Source: an uncultured Terrimonas sp. (GTDB lineage Bacteria; Bacteroidota; Bacteroidia; Chitinophagales; Chitinophagaceae). From it: 16,348 nucleotides of DNA. The stretch covers positions 1-16,348 of the forward strand of contig CAMPJQ010000012.1 in assembly GCA_946886925.1 (NCBI GenBank), in the 5' to 3' direction. Position 1 is the stretch's first letter. Each line of letters opens with the position of its first letter. The notes below the pieces were generated by a model. That model had not been told where the DNA came from and did no database searches. It saw only the letters and a list, made by a program, of their open reading frames with translations. The translations under genes were made by a program, and so were the position numbers. Shown one piece after another: positions 1-7,193 of the stretch.

Positions 1-19
1 AAATATTTTTGAGTATTAT

Positions 20-1393
20 TTAGTTTTTCTTTTTCATTAAAAATAGGACTCTCTCCGTTTCACCAACCCTTACTTTTTGAAGGATTTCAAAAAAGGAACC
101 GAATATGTCTTCAAATGCTTTTACAGTATAATACGGAAAAATATCTTTCCTGTGCAGTAACATTTGCTTTACTTTCTCATCCTCCTTAGGCACAAATTCT
201 ATAACAAGGTATTGAGTTAGGGTACTGAATGTTTCCGCAACCTTCTGTAATGATACATTTTTCCCTATCACAAGATGGTGAATAATTGCCAGGGCCAATA
301 CCATATCTACCTTGCAACGGTTTAAAAATGAGCTTCTTTCTTCGTTGCGCCAGCCTGTTGATGGCGTTGGCTGGCAGATATCAATCATGAGGGGCAATAT
401 ATTGGTATTGCCTGTTTGTTTGCAGTGATTATATAAACTGTCAATGCAATCTGCATCCGAATCTATCGCTATAACACTTTCTGCATAGGGTGCTATAGCT
501 TCAGCAAACAAGCCGGTATTCGTTCCGGCATCCAACAGGGTTTTTACAGGAATTTCTTTTAACCAGGCCGATACAAGGGATACTTTATCGTTTACATATT
601 TTTTATTCAGTACCGTTTCATCATAATAATTGTTCCAGGTTGTTTTTATCTTTTTCAGTTTCAGCCCTGAAATGAAGGATGTTAGGTTGCTGGCAATGTT
701 TAACAATTTTGACCGGGAGAATGCAGGTTGCGCTGCCGGATTTCGATTTGTTTTTTGAGATACCCTGTTTTGCAAAAAAATATGCAGGAATACATTCAAA
801 TTAAACCTGCTGCGCAAAGGAAGCCATTTCGAAGCAAGCGAAAGGGGAATACCATCCGGATAGATCTGTAATAACTTCAGCATTTCCGGCGAATGATAAA
901 CGCTCAGCAATAAAGGAACTATAAAAGATTCGGTAAACTGGCGATAAGCGATCCAGGGTTGGGTGTCGTCATATTTTTCAAAAGACAAGGTATCAATAAA
1001 GGTAGGTCTCCCATTTTTAAATTGAATATTAAATGGAGTAGCGTCTTTTAATATCATCCCATGTTGTATAGCTTCTTTTAAAATGTTTAAGGTAAGCAAT
1101 GCGGCATCTTTTAGCTGGCTGAAACACCACTCATACGGCCAGGAAAGGAAAGAGATTTGTTCCGGCAATAGTGTACAATACCATTCGGCGGACTGACTAA
1201 AATTTTCATCCAGTTCAATATGAGCGATAAGCTTTTCTTCTTTAACCAATTGATTATACAACCCGGATTGCTTTAAGACCAGGTAATCATCTTTGTAACA
1301 CTGGTTCACCTGCCTGTAATATTTTCCTTCATACAAAAAAACAAACCCCGAAGGATCCCTGTAGGAGGCCGGGTGCTTTTGTATCTTATCCAT
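20..1393 (-). CDS. NoeA-like class I SAM-dependent methyltransferase with a kinase-like N-terminal half
   Basis: Predicted 457-residue two-part protein. The C-terminal part has a class I SAM-binding fold: motif I LLDAGTNTG at about 286-294, an acidic end of strand 2 at D311 (AIDSD), and a later LALAIIHHL segment at about 366-374. The N-terminal part has a conserved stretch KDATPFNIQF (116-125) followed by GRPTFID (128-134). This resembles a kinase catalytic loop (D117, N122) and the metal-binding Asp (D134), but that reading is my inference. The open frame extends 35 codons further upstream. I chose the ATG at 1393 because the extra residues lie in another frame of the small gene at 1386-1556 and look like shadow sequence, and because this ATG overlaps that gene's stop (ATGGATAA), which suggests translational coupling. 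The acceptor substrate is unknown; similarity to nodulation protein NoeA-type proteins is by recognition only. Confidence 0.8.
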   Translation of the reverse strand: MDKIQKHPASYRDPSGFVFLYEGKYYRQVNQCYKDDYLVLKQSGLYNQLVKEEKLIAHIELDENFSQSAEWYCTLLPEQISFLSWPYEWCFSQLKDAALLTLNILKEAIQHGMILKDATPFNIQFKNGRPTFIDTLSFEKYDDTQPWIAYRQFTESFIVPLLLSVYHSPEMLKLLQIYPDGIPLSLASKWLPLRSRFNLNVFLHIFLQNRVSQKTNRNPAAQPAFSRSKLLNIASNLTSFISGLKLKKIKTTWNNYYDETVLNKKYVNDKVSLVSAWLKEIPVKTLLDAGTNTGLFAEAIAPYAESVIAIDSDADCIDSLYNHCKQTGNTNILPLMIDICQPTPSTGWRNEERSSFLNRCKVDMVLALAIIHHLVIGKNVSLQKVAETFSTLTQYLVIEFVPKEDEKVKQMLLHRKDIFPYYTVKAFEDIFGSFFEILQKVRVGETERVLFLMKKKN

Positions 1394-1556
1394 TCTTTTC
1401 TTTGTCTTTGGATGGCGTTTCTTTCTTACTTCCGAAGAAGGATTTAATGGTAGCCCAGATCGTTTTAAAATAAAAAACAATGCCCAGTATGCCTGCAATG
1501 ATCATCTGCACTAAGTAGCTTCCGCTACCCGGGTCAATATATGCTGTTATATTCAT
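1386..1556 (-). CDS. Small membrane protein with YIDPGSGSY motif
   Basis: A 56-residue ORF too short for many gene callers. It begins MNITAYIDPGSGSYL, continues with a hydrophobic stretch at about residues 14-31 (one probable transmembrane helix), and ends in a charged Lys/Glu-rich tail (GSKKETPSKDKEKNG). The IDPGSGS(Y/M) N-terminus followed by one helix is a pattern I recognise from small uncharacterised bacterial membrane proteins. It sits 18 bp downstream of the M42 peptidase stop, and its last codons overlap the ATG of the methyltransferase gene, so the two are probably translated as a pair. No enzymatic function can be inferred; a membrane anchor or partner for the downstream methyltransferase is a guess from context. 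It is real rather than a shadow, because the motif is family-like and the alternative frame here (the extended methyltransferase N-terminus) lacks family character. Confidence 0.8.
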   Translation of the reverse strand: MNITAYIDPGSGSYLVQMIIAGILGIVFYFKTIWATIKSFFGSKKETPSKDKEKNG

Positions 1557-1574
1557 TGCTCCAGGTTTTGCATT

Positions 1575-2684
1575 TTAAAAATAGCTCAGTTTTGTTTTAG
1601 GCGTTAACGTAAGCAACGTTTCATACATTAATCTGATCGTGTTTTCGATATCTCCTTTGTGCAACATTTCTACTGTAGTATGCATATACCGCAGCGGTAT
1701 AGAAATAAGCACAGAGGGACAGCCATCATTGGCATAGGCAAATGATTCGGTATCGGTTCCGGTGCTACGGCTTACCGCACGTAGTTGCACAGGTATTTTT
1801 TTATCTTCCGCTACTTTTTGTACCGCATCTAATAATTTGTTGTGAACAGCGGGACCAAAAGCCAGTGATGGGCCTTTCCCACAGGCTATGTCGCCTTCAA
1901 TCATTTTATTGATCATAGGCGTGGTGGTGTCGTGGGTTACATCCGTTATAATAGCTACATCAGGCTTTATTCTGCGGGCTATCATTTCGGCTCCCCGTAA
2001 TCCTACTTCTTCCTGAACGGCGTTTACAATATATAAACCGAAAGGAATCTTTTTCTTATTTTCTTTCAGCAGGCGGGCCACTTCGGCAATCATAAAACCA
2101 CCAATGCGGTTATCCATAGCCCTGCCAATGTAATAGTCATAAGCCAGTTCATCAAAACCTTCTTCGTATGTGGCCACAGCGCCAATGTGAATACCTAATG
2201 CGTCTACCTCTTTTTTGTTTCTCGCCCCGCAATCCAAAAAAAGATTGTCCACTTTCGGATGTGTTTCTTTTTCACCTGCACCGATACGGGTATGTATGGC
2301 AGGCCAGCCGAATACTGCCTTAACCACTCCTTTTTTACCATGAATGATAACTCTTTTACCGGGAGCGATCTGGTGATCCACACCACCGTTGCGCTTCAGG
2401 TAGATCAGTCCGTCATTGGTAATATAATTTACGAACCAACTAATTTCATCTGCATGGGCTTCTATCACTACTTTAAATTTCTCATCCGGGTTTATCACAC
2501 CAACTGCCGTTCCATAAGGGTCAACAAAATGATTATCAATATAAGGTTTGATATAGTTGAGCCATAATTTTTGCCCGCTGCTTTCAAAGCCGGTTGGCGA
2601 GGCATTGTTGAGGTAATTTTTTAGAAAAAGAAAGGAATTGTCGTTTACTATAGATTTTTGCTTTGCTTTTGTGTTTTTTGCCAT
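1575..2684 (-). CDS. M42 family metallo-aminopeptidase
   Basis: A 369-residue cytosolic zinc/cobalt aminopeptidase of the M42 family (glutamyl aminopeptidase/tetrahedral aminopeptidase group, sometimes mis-named endoglucanase), which trims peptides. The family metal ligands and catalytic residues are visible in order: H77 and D79 in EAHADE, bridging D191 in GRAMDNR, catalytic E225 with E226 in NAVQEEVG, D248 in ITDVTHD, and the last His, H335, in PLRYMHTTVE. The length is normal for the family and there is no signal peptide. The ATG at 2684 gives a lysine-rich, probably disordered first 12 residues before the conserved SPTGFE segment (29-34). It is followed after 18 bp by the small YIDPGSGSY gene and then the methyltransferase, so the three may be cotranscribed. 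A TAnnTTTG box lies between it and the UbiA-like gene, which suggests its own promoter. The exact peptide specificity cannot be read from sequence. Confidence 0.93.
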   Translation of the reverse strand: MAKNTKAKQKSIVNDNSFLFLKNYLNNASPTGFESSGQKLWLNYIKPYIDNHFVDPYGTAVGVINPDEKFKVVIEAHADEISWFVNYITNDGLIYLKRNGGVDHQIAPGKRVIIHGKKGVVKAVFGWPAIHTRIGAGEKETHPKVDNLFLDCGARNKKEVDALGIHIGAVATYEEGFDELAYDYYIGRAMDNRIGGFMIAEVARLLKENKKKIPFGLYIVNAVQEEVGLRGAEMIARRIKPDVAIITDVTHDTTTPMINKMIEGDIACGKGPSLAFGPAVHNKLLDAVQKVAEDKKIPVQLRAVSRSTGTDTESFAYANDGCPSVLISIPLRYMHTTVEMLHKGDIENTIRLMYETLLTLTPKTKLSYF

Positions 2685-2703
2685 TTTATGTTGAATTGGG
2701 CTT

Positions 2704-2711
2704 CAAAAATA
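2704..2711 (-). promoter_or_regulatory. Putative Bacteroidota -7 promoter box for the M42 peptidase
   Basis: TATTTTTG on the minus strand is an exact match to TAnnTTTG, starting 1 bp after the UbiA-like stop codon and 19 bp before the M42 ATG. No convincing -33 TTG at the usual distance was found. It would allow the peptidase, small membrane protein and methyltransferase to be transcribed separately from the upstream lipoprotein/UbiA pair. Confidence 0.45.
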
Positions 2712-2712
2712 G

Positions 2713-3570
2713 TTAAATCCTGAACAAGAGGGTTAAAAGCGAGGAAAACATCATCAGCCCATCCAGAACAAAATAAAACAGGTAATCGTAAAAATGCTTT
2801 CGGGCATAGTTATACAAAGCCAGCACAATGCCGCCGGGTATCAATAACAGGGTAATAGTAAAGGTAGAAAACGATTGTTCATATAAGGCGATTGTGCTTA
2901 TTACAAACAAAATCAATGAGGCAAGGAATATCAATAATATATTTTTTTCGCTCATCCATGTGATCATGCTTTTAACGCCCTGTGCGCGGTCCGATTCTCT
3001 GTCGCGGTAGTCGAATAAAATACAAATAGCATATATCAGGGAGAAACGGCTGATACAAAAAAGAGTATGCGCCATTGTCCAGTTCGTATCAGCTATTAAA
3101 ATTGGTAATGCTGTGGTGACATACATCCATACAAAAGTGAGAAAAAGGGTTTTGCCCACTGCTATTTTGGAAAGAAGTGAAAAATATTTGTGTGGAATTT
3201 TAGGAGCGCTGTATAAAAAAGTGGCCAAAACGCCAATGCTCAGCGGCAGCCAGTGCTCAATTAATCGCAGGGCGAGTATTGCCGATGCAATAAGCATAGC
3301 TATATAAATGCTCAGTAGCAGGCGCCGGTGTGTATGATTCCAGGTAATACGCGGCGAATCAGAAGGTACAAAAGGTGTGAGGTACCAGTGAAAGTTGTAA
3401 CTGCATAAGGTAGCGCAGAATACAAACAGGTAAAATATGCGGGTATTGTATTGCAGTTCAAAAAAATGATTCGTTTGTGTAGCCATTAGTACAGCACAAA
3501 GCGATATATATATGTTCGTATTGATGAAAAGATCAAATACTGAAACTCCTATTCCTTTTTTTGAACTCAA
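2713..3570 (-). CDS. UbiA-superfamily-like integral membrane protein
   Basis: A 285-residue polytopic membrane protein with about eight hydrophobic segments. UbiA-type prenyltransferase features are present in the second half: the second Asp-rich motif DYRDRESD (187-194) and a YSAPKIPHK loop (120-128) where UbiA proteins have a Tyr and basic residues. The first Asp-rich motif (N-D-x-x-D-x-x-x-D) is not recognisable; the matching place reads CSYNFHW (56-62). It may be a diverged prenyltransferase or a non-catalytic relative. The start codon is TTG at 3570: upstream in frame there is a TGA at 3582-3580 with no other start candidate, and the next ATG (residue 29) would remove the first membrane segment. 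This TTG overlaps the upstream lipoprotein's TGA (TTGA), suggesting coupled translation. The substrate is unknown. Confidence 0.72.
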   Translation of the reverse strand: MSSKKGIGVSVFDLFINTNIYISLCAVLMATQTNHFFELQYNTRIFYLFVFCATLCSYNFHWYLTPFVPSDSPRITWNHTHRRLLLSIYIAMLIASAILALRLIEHWLPLSIGVLATFLYSAPKIPHKYFSLLSKIAVGKTLFLTFVWMYVTTALPILIADTNWTMAHTLFCISRFSLIYAICILFDYRDRESDRAQGVKSMITWMSEKNILLIFLASLILFVISTIALYEQSFSTFTITLLLIPGGIVLALYNYARKHFYDYLFYFVLDGLMMFSSLLTLLFRI

Positions 3571-4037
3571 AACGATTTTTCAATAGTGATGGGTGGTGCA
3601 GTTATGGTATCGCTCACATTCCCTGCTTTATCTTTAAACCAAAATTTGTAAACGGCCTGTTCAGTGGTATCGGCAGGACTGCAGGCGATGCGCGCAAGAT
3701 ATTGATCCTGTATGGTTATTATGATTTCCCCTTTTTGGTTGTTTGTCGGTGGCACATCTGCTGGTATCGTAAAACTAAGACTGTCCAAATAGCTGGGCAC
3801 CCTGTTGCCATCGGCGCAGGGAGAGGAGGAGGATATTTTTTCTAAAAACAATGGCACACCGGCTATATCACCCTCCGCATCAGTATATTCAATGGTAAAC
3901 TGAACTGCATAATTGCCCAAAGGAATATAATTGCCGCTCACCTCCTTCAGTGTAAGGCTTGGTTTCTCACTAAACTTATCTTTGCTGCAAGAAGCAGCAA
4001 CAAATATTAAAAAAAGTATTGTAAGCCTTGTTCTCAT
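3567..4037 (-). CDS. Putative outer-membrane lipoprotein
   Basis: A 156-residue lipoprotein. The N-terminus is MRTRLTILFLIFVAASC, giving a positive n-region, hydrophobic core and lipobox with the lipidated Cys at residue 17. The following SKDK resembles the short charged export signal seen on surface lipoproteins of Bacteroidota, so surface exposure is plausible but inferred. The rest is beta-rich and Ig-like in flavour, with ITIQDQY near 107-113, a KDKAGNVSDT stretch near 135-144, and two further Cys at 74 and 119. I do not recognise a named family. The frame stays open upstream to 4190, but the ATG at 4037 places the signal peptide at the very N-terminus, and the longer version would overlap the divergent LuxE-like gene. 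It is followed by the UbiA-like gene with overlapping stop and start. Confidence 0.78.
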   Translation of the reverse strand: MRTRLTILFLIFVAASCSKDKFSEKPSLTLKEVSGNYIPLGNYAVQFTIEYTDAEGDIAGVPLFLEKISSSSPCADGNRVPSYLDSLSFTIPADVPPTNNQKGEIIITIQDQYLARIACSPADTTEQAVYKFWFKDKAGNVSDTITAPPITIEKSF

Positions 4038-4056
4038 ATTGATGAATTCATTAAAA

Positions 4057-4064
4057 CAAATGTA
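4057..4064 (-). promoter_or_regulatory. Putative Bacteroidota -7 promoter box for the lipoprotein operon
   Basis: TACATTTG on the minus strand matches TAnnTTTG exactly, 19 bp before the lipoprotein ATG at 4037. It lies inside the 37-bp gap between the divergent lipoprotein and LuxE-like starts, so any -33 element must fall within the first codons of the LuxE-like gene. Its position also favours the short lipoprotein start over the 4190 alternative. Confidence 0.5.
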
Positions 4065-4074
4065 AATATTCCCT

Positions 4075-5082
4075 TTGAATAAACGCTCACCATATAACGA
4101 CATAGCCGAACGAATATTTGATTTTAACATTTCGGGCTTTGAAAGTCTGGCCATTGATGTGTTTCGGTTCCAGTATACAAACAACGGCATTTACCGGCAG
4201 TTTGCCGATGCGTTGAGCACAGATGCAAGACAGGTGAAAACACTGGAACAAATTCCCTTTTTACCGGTAAACTTCTTTAAAACCCATCGCATACAATCTA
4301 CCGCATTTGAGCCGCAGGTGGTTTTTGAAAGCAGCGGAACTACTCAAACCACCAACAGCAAACATTATGTAAGGGATGCTTCCTTATATACGCGAAGCTT
4401 TTTAAAGGGGTTTGAGCAGTTTTATGGCGATCCCGGAAGTTATTGTATCATTGGCTTATTGCCTTCCTATCTCGAGCGCCGGCATTCGTCGCTGGTAATG
4501 ATGGTGGATGAACTGATCAGGCGAAGTAAACATCATAAAAGTGGCTTTTATTTAAATGAATACGCTCAATTGGCAGACACTTTACAAGCGCTTGAAAAAG
4601 AGGAACAAAAAGTATTGCTGATAGGGGTAACATTTGCCCTGCTCGATTTTGCTGAATTGCATCCCATTCCTTTAAAACATACTATTGTAATGGAAACCGG
4701 AGGTATGAAAGGACGCAAAACAGAAATGACCAGGCACGAAGTGCATGCTCTTTTAAAAGCAGCTTTTCAGTTGCCGCATATCCATTCGGAGTATGGAATG
4801 ACCGAATTGTTGTCGCAGGCCTATTCAAAAAGAGATGGTATATTTCATTGCCCCAAGTGGATGAAAATACTGCTTCGCAATGAAGATGATCCTTTTGAAA
4901 TCATAAGTCCGCACAGCAATCCTGCAAGCGGTGTGGTGAACATTATTGACCTTGCTAATATTCATTCGTGCTCCTTTATTGCTACAGAAGATGCAGGCAG
5001 GCTTTATCCGGACTGCAGTTTTGAAATACTGGGACGAATAGACAACAGCGATATCAGAGGGTGCAGCCTGATGGCAGTTTGA
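4075..5082 (+). CDS. LuxE-like acyl-protein synthetase/acyl transferase
   Basis: A 335-residue protein of the LuxE/acyl-protein synthetase type (PF04443-like by recognition), related to the adenylate-forming ANL enzymes. Visible motifs are FESSGTTQTT (84-93), the Ser/Thr/Gly-rich nucleotide-binding loop; HSEYGMTEL (237-245), the aromatic-Thr-Glu motif; TEDAGRL (304-310); and a C-terminal GRIDNSDIRGC (320-330). In bacterial luciferase systems LuxE activates and transfers fatty acyl groups to LuxC, but no luxC- or luxAB-like gene lies nearby, so the role here is probably activation of some carboxylic or acyl acid for another pathway. C330 near the C-terminus could correspond to the acyl-carrying Cys of LuxE; this is inference. 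The start is TTG at 4075: an in-frame TAA lies at 4063-4065 and no ATG occurs before residue 142. Confidence 0.8.
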   Translation: MNKRSPYNDIAERIFDFNISGFESLAIDVFRFQYTNNGIYRQFADALSTDARQVKTLEQIPFLPVNFFKTHRIQSTAFEPQVVFESSGTTQTTNSKHYVRDASLYTRSFLKGFEQFYGDPGSYCIIGLLPSYLERRHSSLVMMVDELIRRSKHHKSGFYLNEYAQLADTLQALEKEEQKVLLIGVTFALLDFAELHPIPLKHTIVMETGGMKGRKTEMTRHEVHALLKAAFQLPHIHSEYGMTELLSQAYSKRDGIFHCPKWMKILLRNEDDPFEIISPHSNPASGVVNIIDLANIHSCSFIATEDAGRLYPDCSFEILGRIDNSDIRGCSLMAV

Positions 5083-5308
5083 CCGGGATTTGAGATTGCA
5101 TCTCGCTTCGAAATTAAATATTCGTGCTTTATTTGTGATTTTTGGGAATTTATTTTAAGGAGTGTCAAGCCACTGTAGCAGCACTGAACTGGACAACACA
5201 CTTCTTACTCACAGATTGTGTAAACGATCCTGTATTCACTTCGAACTTCGGTTTTTAGATTTCGGGCTTATTTGTCTTTTGTTATTTGGTTCTTGTTTTT
5301 TTCTTCTT

Positions 5309-6385
5309 TCAATATCCAGCATCCATCAGCCCCGTGCAGTCAACGGTTCTTTTCTCCTTATTACTTTGTATAGCAAGTTCAATGATCCTGACGGTGTTAT
5401 AGCCATGCTCCGGTTTTTCTTTTACGGGAAGTCCGTTCACTATACTTCCGTACAGTTCATTATAATAATCGGCATAACTGCCTTTGTGAGAAGGATATTT
5501 TTCTTTAATTATTTTGCCCTCTTTTTCGGTATGAATGAGGCCAAACATTTCTTCAGGTTCCAGTCCCCAATCTTCACCAACAGGTTGTTCACCAGCTCTT
5601 AGCCTGGCTTCCTGCGGATCTTCTCCGTATTTAATAAATGACCCCAGGGTGCCCTGTATCATATACCGCGGTCCGGGCTCCCTTACCAGCATGCCTGCAT
5701 GAAGGATCACTTTTGTAAAGTCATAATCCAGCCACAGGTTAAAATAATCATCCACTTTTGCATGAGGACGTTGCATTCTTATATCTGCGGTAACAGATGA
5801 CGGCATACCAAAGAAATACAAGACCTGGTCTATTATGTGCGGACCCAGGTCATATAAAATGCCGCTGCCGGGCAATGGCGCTTCTCTCCATGCTGCAGGA
5901 CGGGCTTCCATACGGTAGCGATCGTAATGTGCCTCAAATTCGTGAATTTTACCCAGCAGTTTTTTATCTAAAATTTCTTTCATGGTGCGAAAGTCACTCA
6001 CATACCTGCGGTTCTGGTACACACTCAGTACTTTTCCTGAATGCTTGGCTATGTTTACCAGTTGCCTTGCTTCTTCGGTAGTATTGGTAAATGGTTTTTC
6101 CAGCACTACATGTTTACCTGCTTCCAATGCTTTTTTAGTGTAAGGGAAATGGGTATCGTTAGGTGTAGTAATTACAATCAAATCAATTTCCGGATCAGCT
6201 ACCAGTTCATCTATATTCCTTACTATTTTAATGGAAGGATATTTCTCCTCAGCTTCATTGCCTTTTCTTTGCAGGATGCTTACCAGCTCATATTTGTCAG
6301 TTAGCGAAGTAATGAATGGAAGATGAAATACTTTGGCTGAAATGCCGAATCCAACTAACCCGGCACGTATTTTTTTGGGGGGCAT
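5309..6385 (-). CDS. Gfo/Idh/MocA family NAD(P)-dependent oxidoreductase
   Basis: A 358-residue cytosolic dehydrogenase. The Rossmann dinucleotide motif is VGFGISAKVFHLPF (11-24), followed by TTPNDTHF (73-80), the family hallmark EKP (96-98) whose Lys is catalytic, and DLGPHIIDQ (179-187), the conserved His-containing segment of the C-terminal substrate-binding domain. The G-x-G-x-S-A-K-x-F-H arrangement and overall length resemble YdgJ/IolW-like members, some of which oxidise scyllo-inositol, but substrate assignment in this family from sequence alone is unreliable. The ATG at 6385 lies 11 bp after the cytidylate kinase stop, so the two are probably one transcript; no promoter box is seen in the gap. 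The gene is convergent with the LuxE-like gene, with 226 bp between stops. Confidence 0.88.
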   Translation of the reverse strand: MPPKKIRAGLVGFGISAKVFHLPFITSLTDKYELVSILQRKGNEAEEKYPSIKIVRNIDELVADPEIDLIVITTPNDTHFPYTKKALEAGKHVVLEKPFTNTTEEARQLVNIAKHSGKVLSVYQNRRYVSDFRTMKEILDKKLLGKIHEFEAHYDRYRMEARPAAWREAPLPGSGILYDLGPHIIDQVLYFFGMPSSVTADIRMQRPHAKVDDYFNLWLDYDFTKVILHAGMLVREPGPRYMIQGTLGSFIKYGEDPQEARLRAGEQPVGEDWGLEPEEMFGLIHTEKEGKIIKEKYPSHKGSYADYYNELYGSIVNGLPVKEKPEHGYNTVRIIELAIQSNKEKRTVDCTGLMDAGY

Positions 6386-6396
6386 GAGATACTGGT

Positions 6397-7071
6397 TTAT
6401 AATTTTTGTTTCACAAGATCGAGTGCTATTTGTAATTGTTGTTCGGGTGTGATATTAGAATTGTCGAGCACCACTGCGTCTTCTGCTTTTTTTAAGGGGC
6501 TTACCTCCCGGTGAGAATCAATGTAATCCCGCATCTCAAGATTGTTTTTTACCTCTTCTATGGTAATATTTGGATTCTTGGCGTACATTTCCCGGAACCG
6601 TCTTTCTACCCGTATGGCAATATCTGCCGTCATAAATATTTTCAATTCTGCTTTCGGAAAAACAACAGTGCCGATGTCTCTTCCATCCATTACTATCCCT
6701 TTTTTTCCTCCCATCTTTTTTTGCTCTGCCACCGCAAATGTCCTCACTGCTTTGATGGCTGCTACCTCGCTTACCTTTTCAGCTATGATCAAATCACGGA
6801 TAACATATTCCACATTCTCTCCGTTAAGATAAATTTCAGTTTCCATGCTTTTTTCATTGGGTCTGAAATCCAGCTCAATGTTTTTCAGTGACTCATGAAC
6901 CTGTTTTTCTTTTGTCCAGTCTACCATATTGCGCAGAAAGTATAGCGTAATAGCCCGATACATAGCGCCGCTGTCTATATACACATACTGAAGTGCCCTT
7001 GCCAGTTGCTTGGCCAAAGTGCTTTTGCCGCAGGACGACCATCCATCTATGGTTATGATAATCTTTTTCAT
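6397..7071 (-). CDS. cmk: (d)CMP kinase (cytidylate kinase)
   Basis: A 224-residue cytosolic enzyme that phosphorylates CMP and dCMP with ATP in pyrimidine nucleotide metabolism. It has a P-loop GWSSCGKST (10-18), with Trp-Ser-Ser-Cys instead of the commoner Pro-x-Gly-Ser; a YIDSGAMYRA nucleotide-binding segment (31-40); the signature VMDGRDIGTVVFP (127-139); an Arg-rich lid RVERRFREM (154-162); and a C-terminal DSHREVSPLKKAEDAVVLD stretch (185-203). The length is normal. The ATG at 7071 starts directly with the strand that leads to the P-loop. The gene lies 71 bp downstream of the clpC terminator hairpin and so needs its own promoter, and it is followed closely by the oxidoreductase gene. 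Confidence 0.95.
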   Translation of the reverse strand: MKKIIITIDGWSSCGKSTLAKQLARALQYVYIDSGAMYRAITLYFLRNMVDWTKEKQVHESLKNIELDFRPNEKSMETEIYLNGENVEYVIRDLIIAEKVSEVAAIKAVRTFAVAEQKKMGGKKGIVMDGRDIGTVVFPKAELKIFMTADIAIRVERRFREMYAKNPNITIEEVKNNLEMRDYIDSHREVSPLKKAEDAVVLDNSNITPEQQLQIALDLVKQKL

Positions 7072-7084
7072 GCTTAATACAGCA

Positions 7085-7093
7085 CAAATTATA
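7085..7093 (-). promoter_or_regulatory. Possible promoter box for cmk (imperfect)
   Basis: TATAATTTG on the minus strand resembles TAnnTTTG with a three-base spacer instead of two. It lies 13 bp before the cmk ATG and downstream of the clpC terminator, where a promoter is required. The match is imperfect, so confidence is low. Confidence 0.3.
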
Positions 7094-7141
7094 TATACTG
7101 TATGAAAAAGAAGAACAGAAGGAGAAATTTTTCATTGGGCA

Positions 7142-7173
7142 TAAAAAATGCCAGCCTGTTAAAGGCCGGCATT
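7142..7173 (-). terminator. Rho-independent terminator downstream of clpC
   Basis: A 10-bp inverted repeat (7147-7156 with 7164-7173) around a 7-nt loop, followed on the minus strand by six T residues (7148-7143). In minus-strand RNA every stem position pairs, one as G-U; in plus-strand RNA the same position would be an A-C mismatch and no T-tract follows. The orientation therefore fits termination of clpC, whose stop is 20 bp upstream. Confidence 0.88.
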
Positions 7174-7193
7174 GTGTTTATTCTCATGATGTC

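Noticed and set aside
1394..1498. Longer methyltransferase product starting at 1498
   Set aside because: The extra 35 residues are the alternate-frame translation of the small YIDPGSGSY gene; the ATG at 1393 overlaps that gene's stop.
4038..4190. Longer version of the lipoprotein starting at 4190
   Set aside because: It would bury the signal peptide 51 residues inside, overlap the divergent LuxE-like gene, and start upstream of the promoter box.
5089..5105. Small inverted repeat GAGAT/ATCTC after the LuxE-like stop as a terminator
   Set aside because: The stem is 5 bp with a 3-nt loop and no T-tract follows; too weak to call. No other terminator was found in the 226-bp gap.
5162..5602. Plus-strand 146-residue ORF overlapping the end of the oxidoreductase gene
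   Set aside because: Most of it is antisense to the Gfo/Idh/MocA gene and the rest is Phe/Ser/Leu-rich noise without family character.
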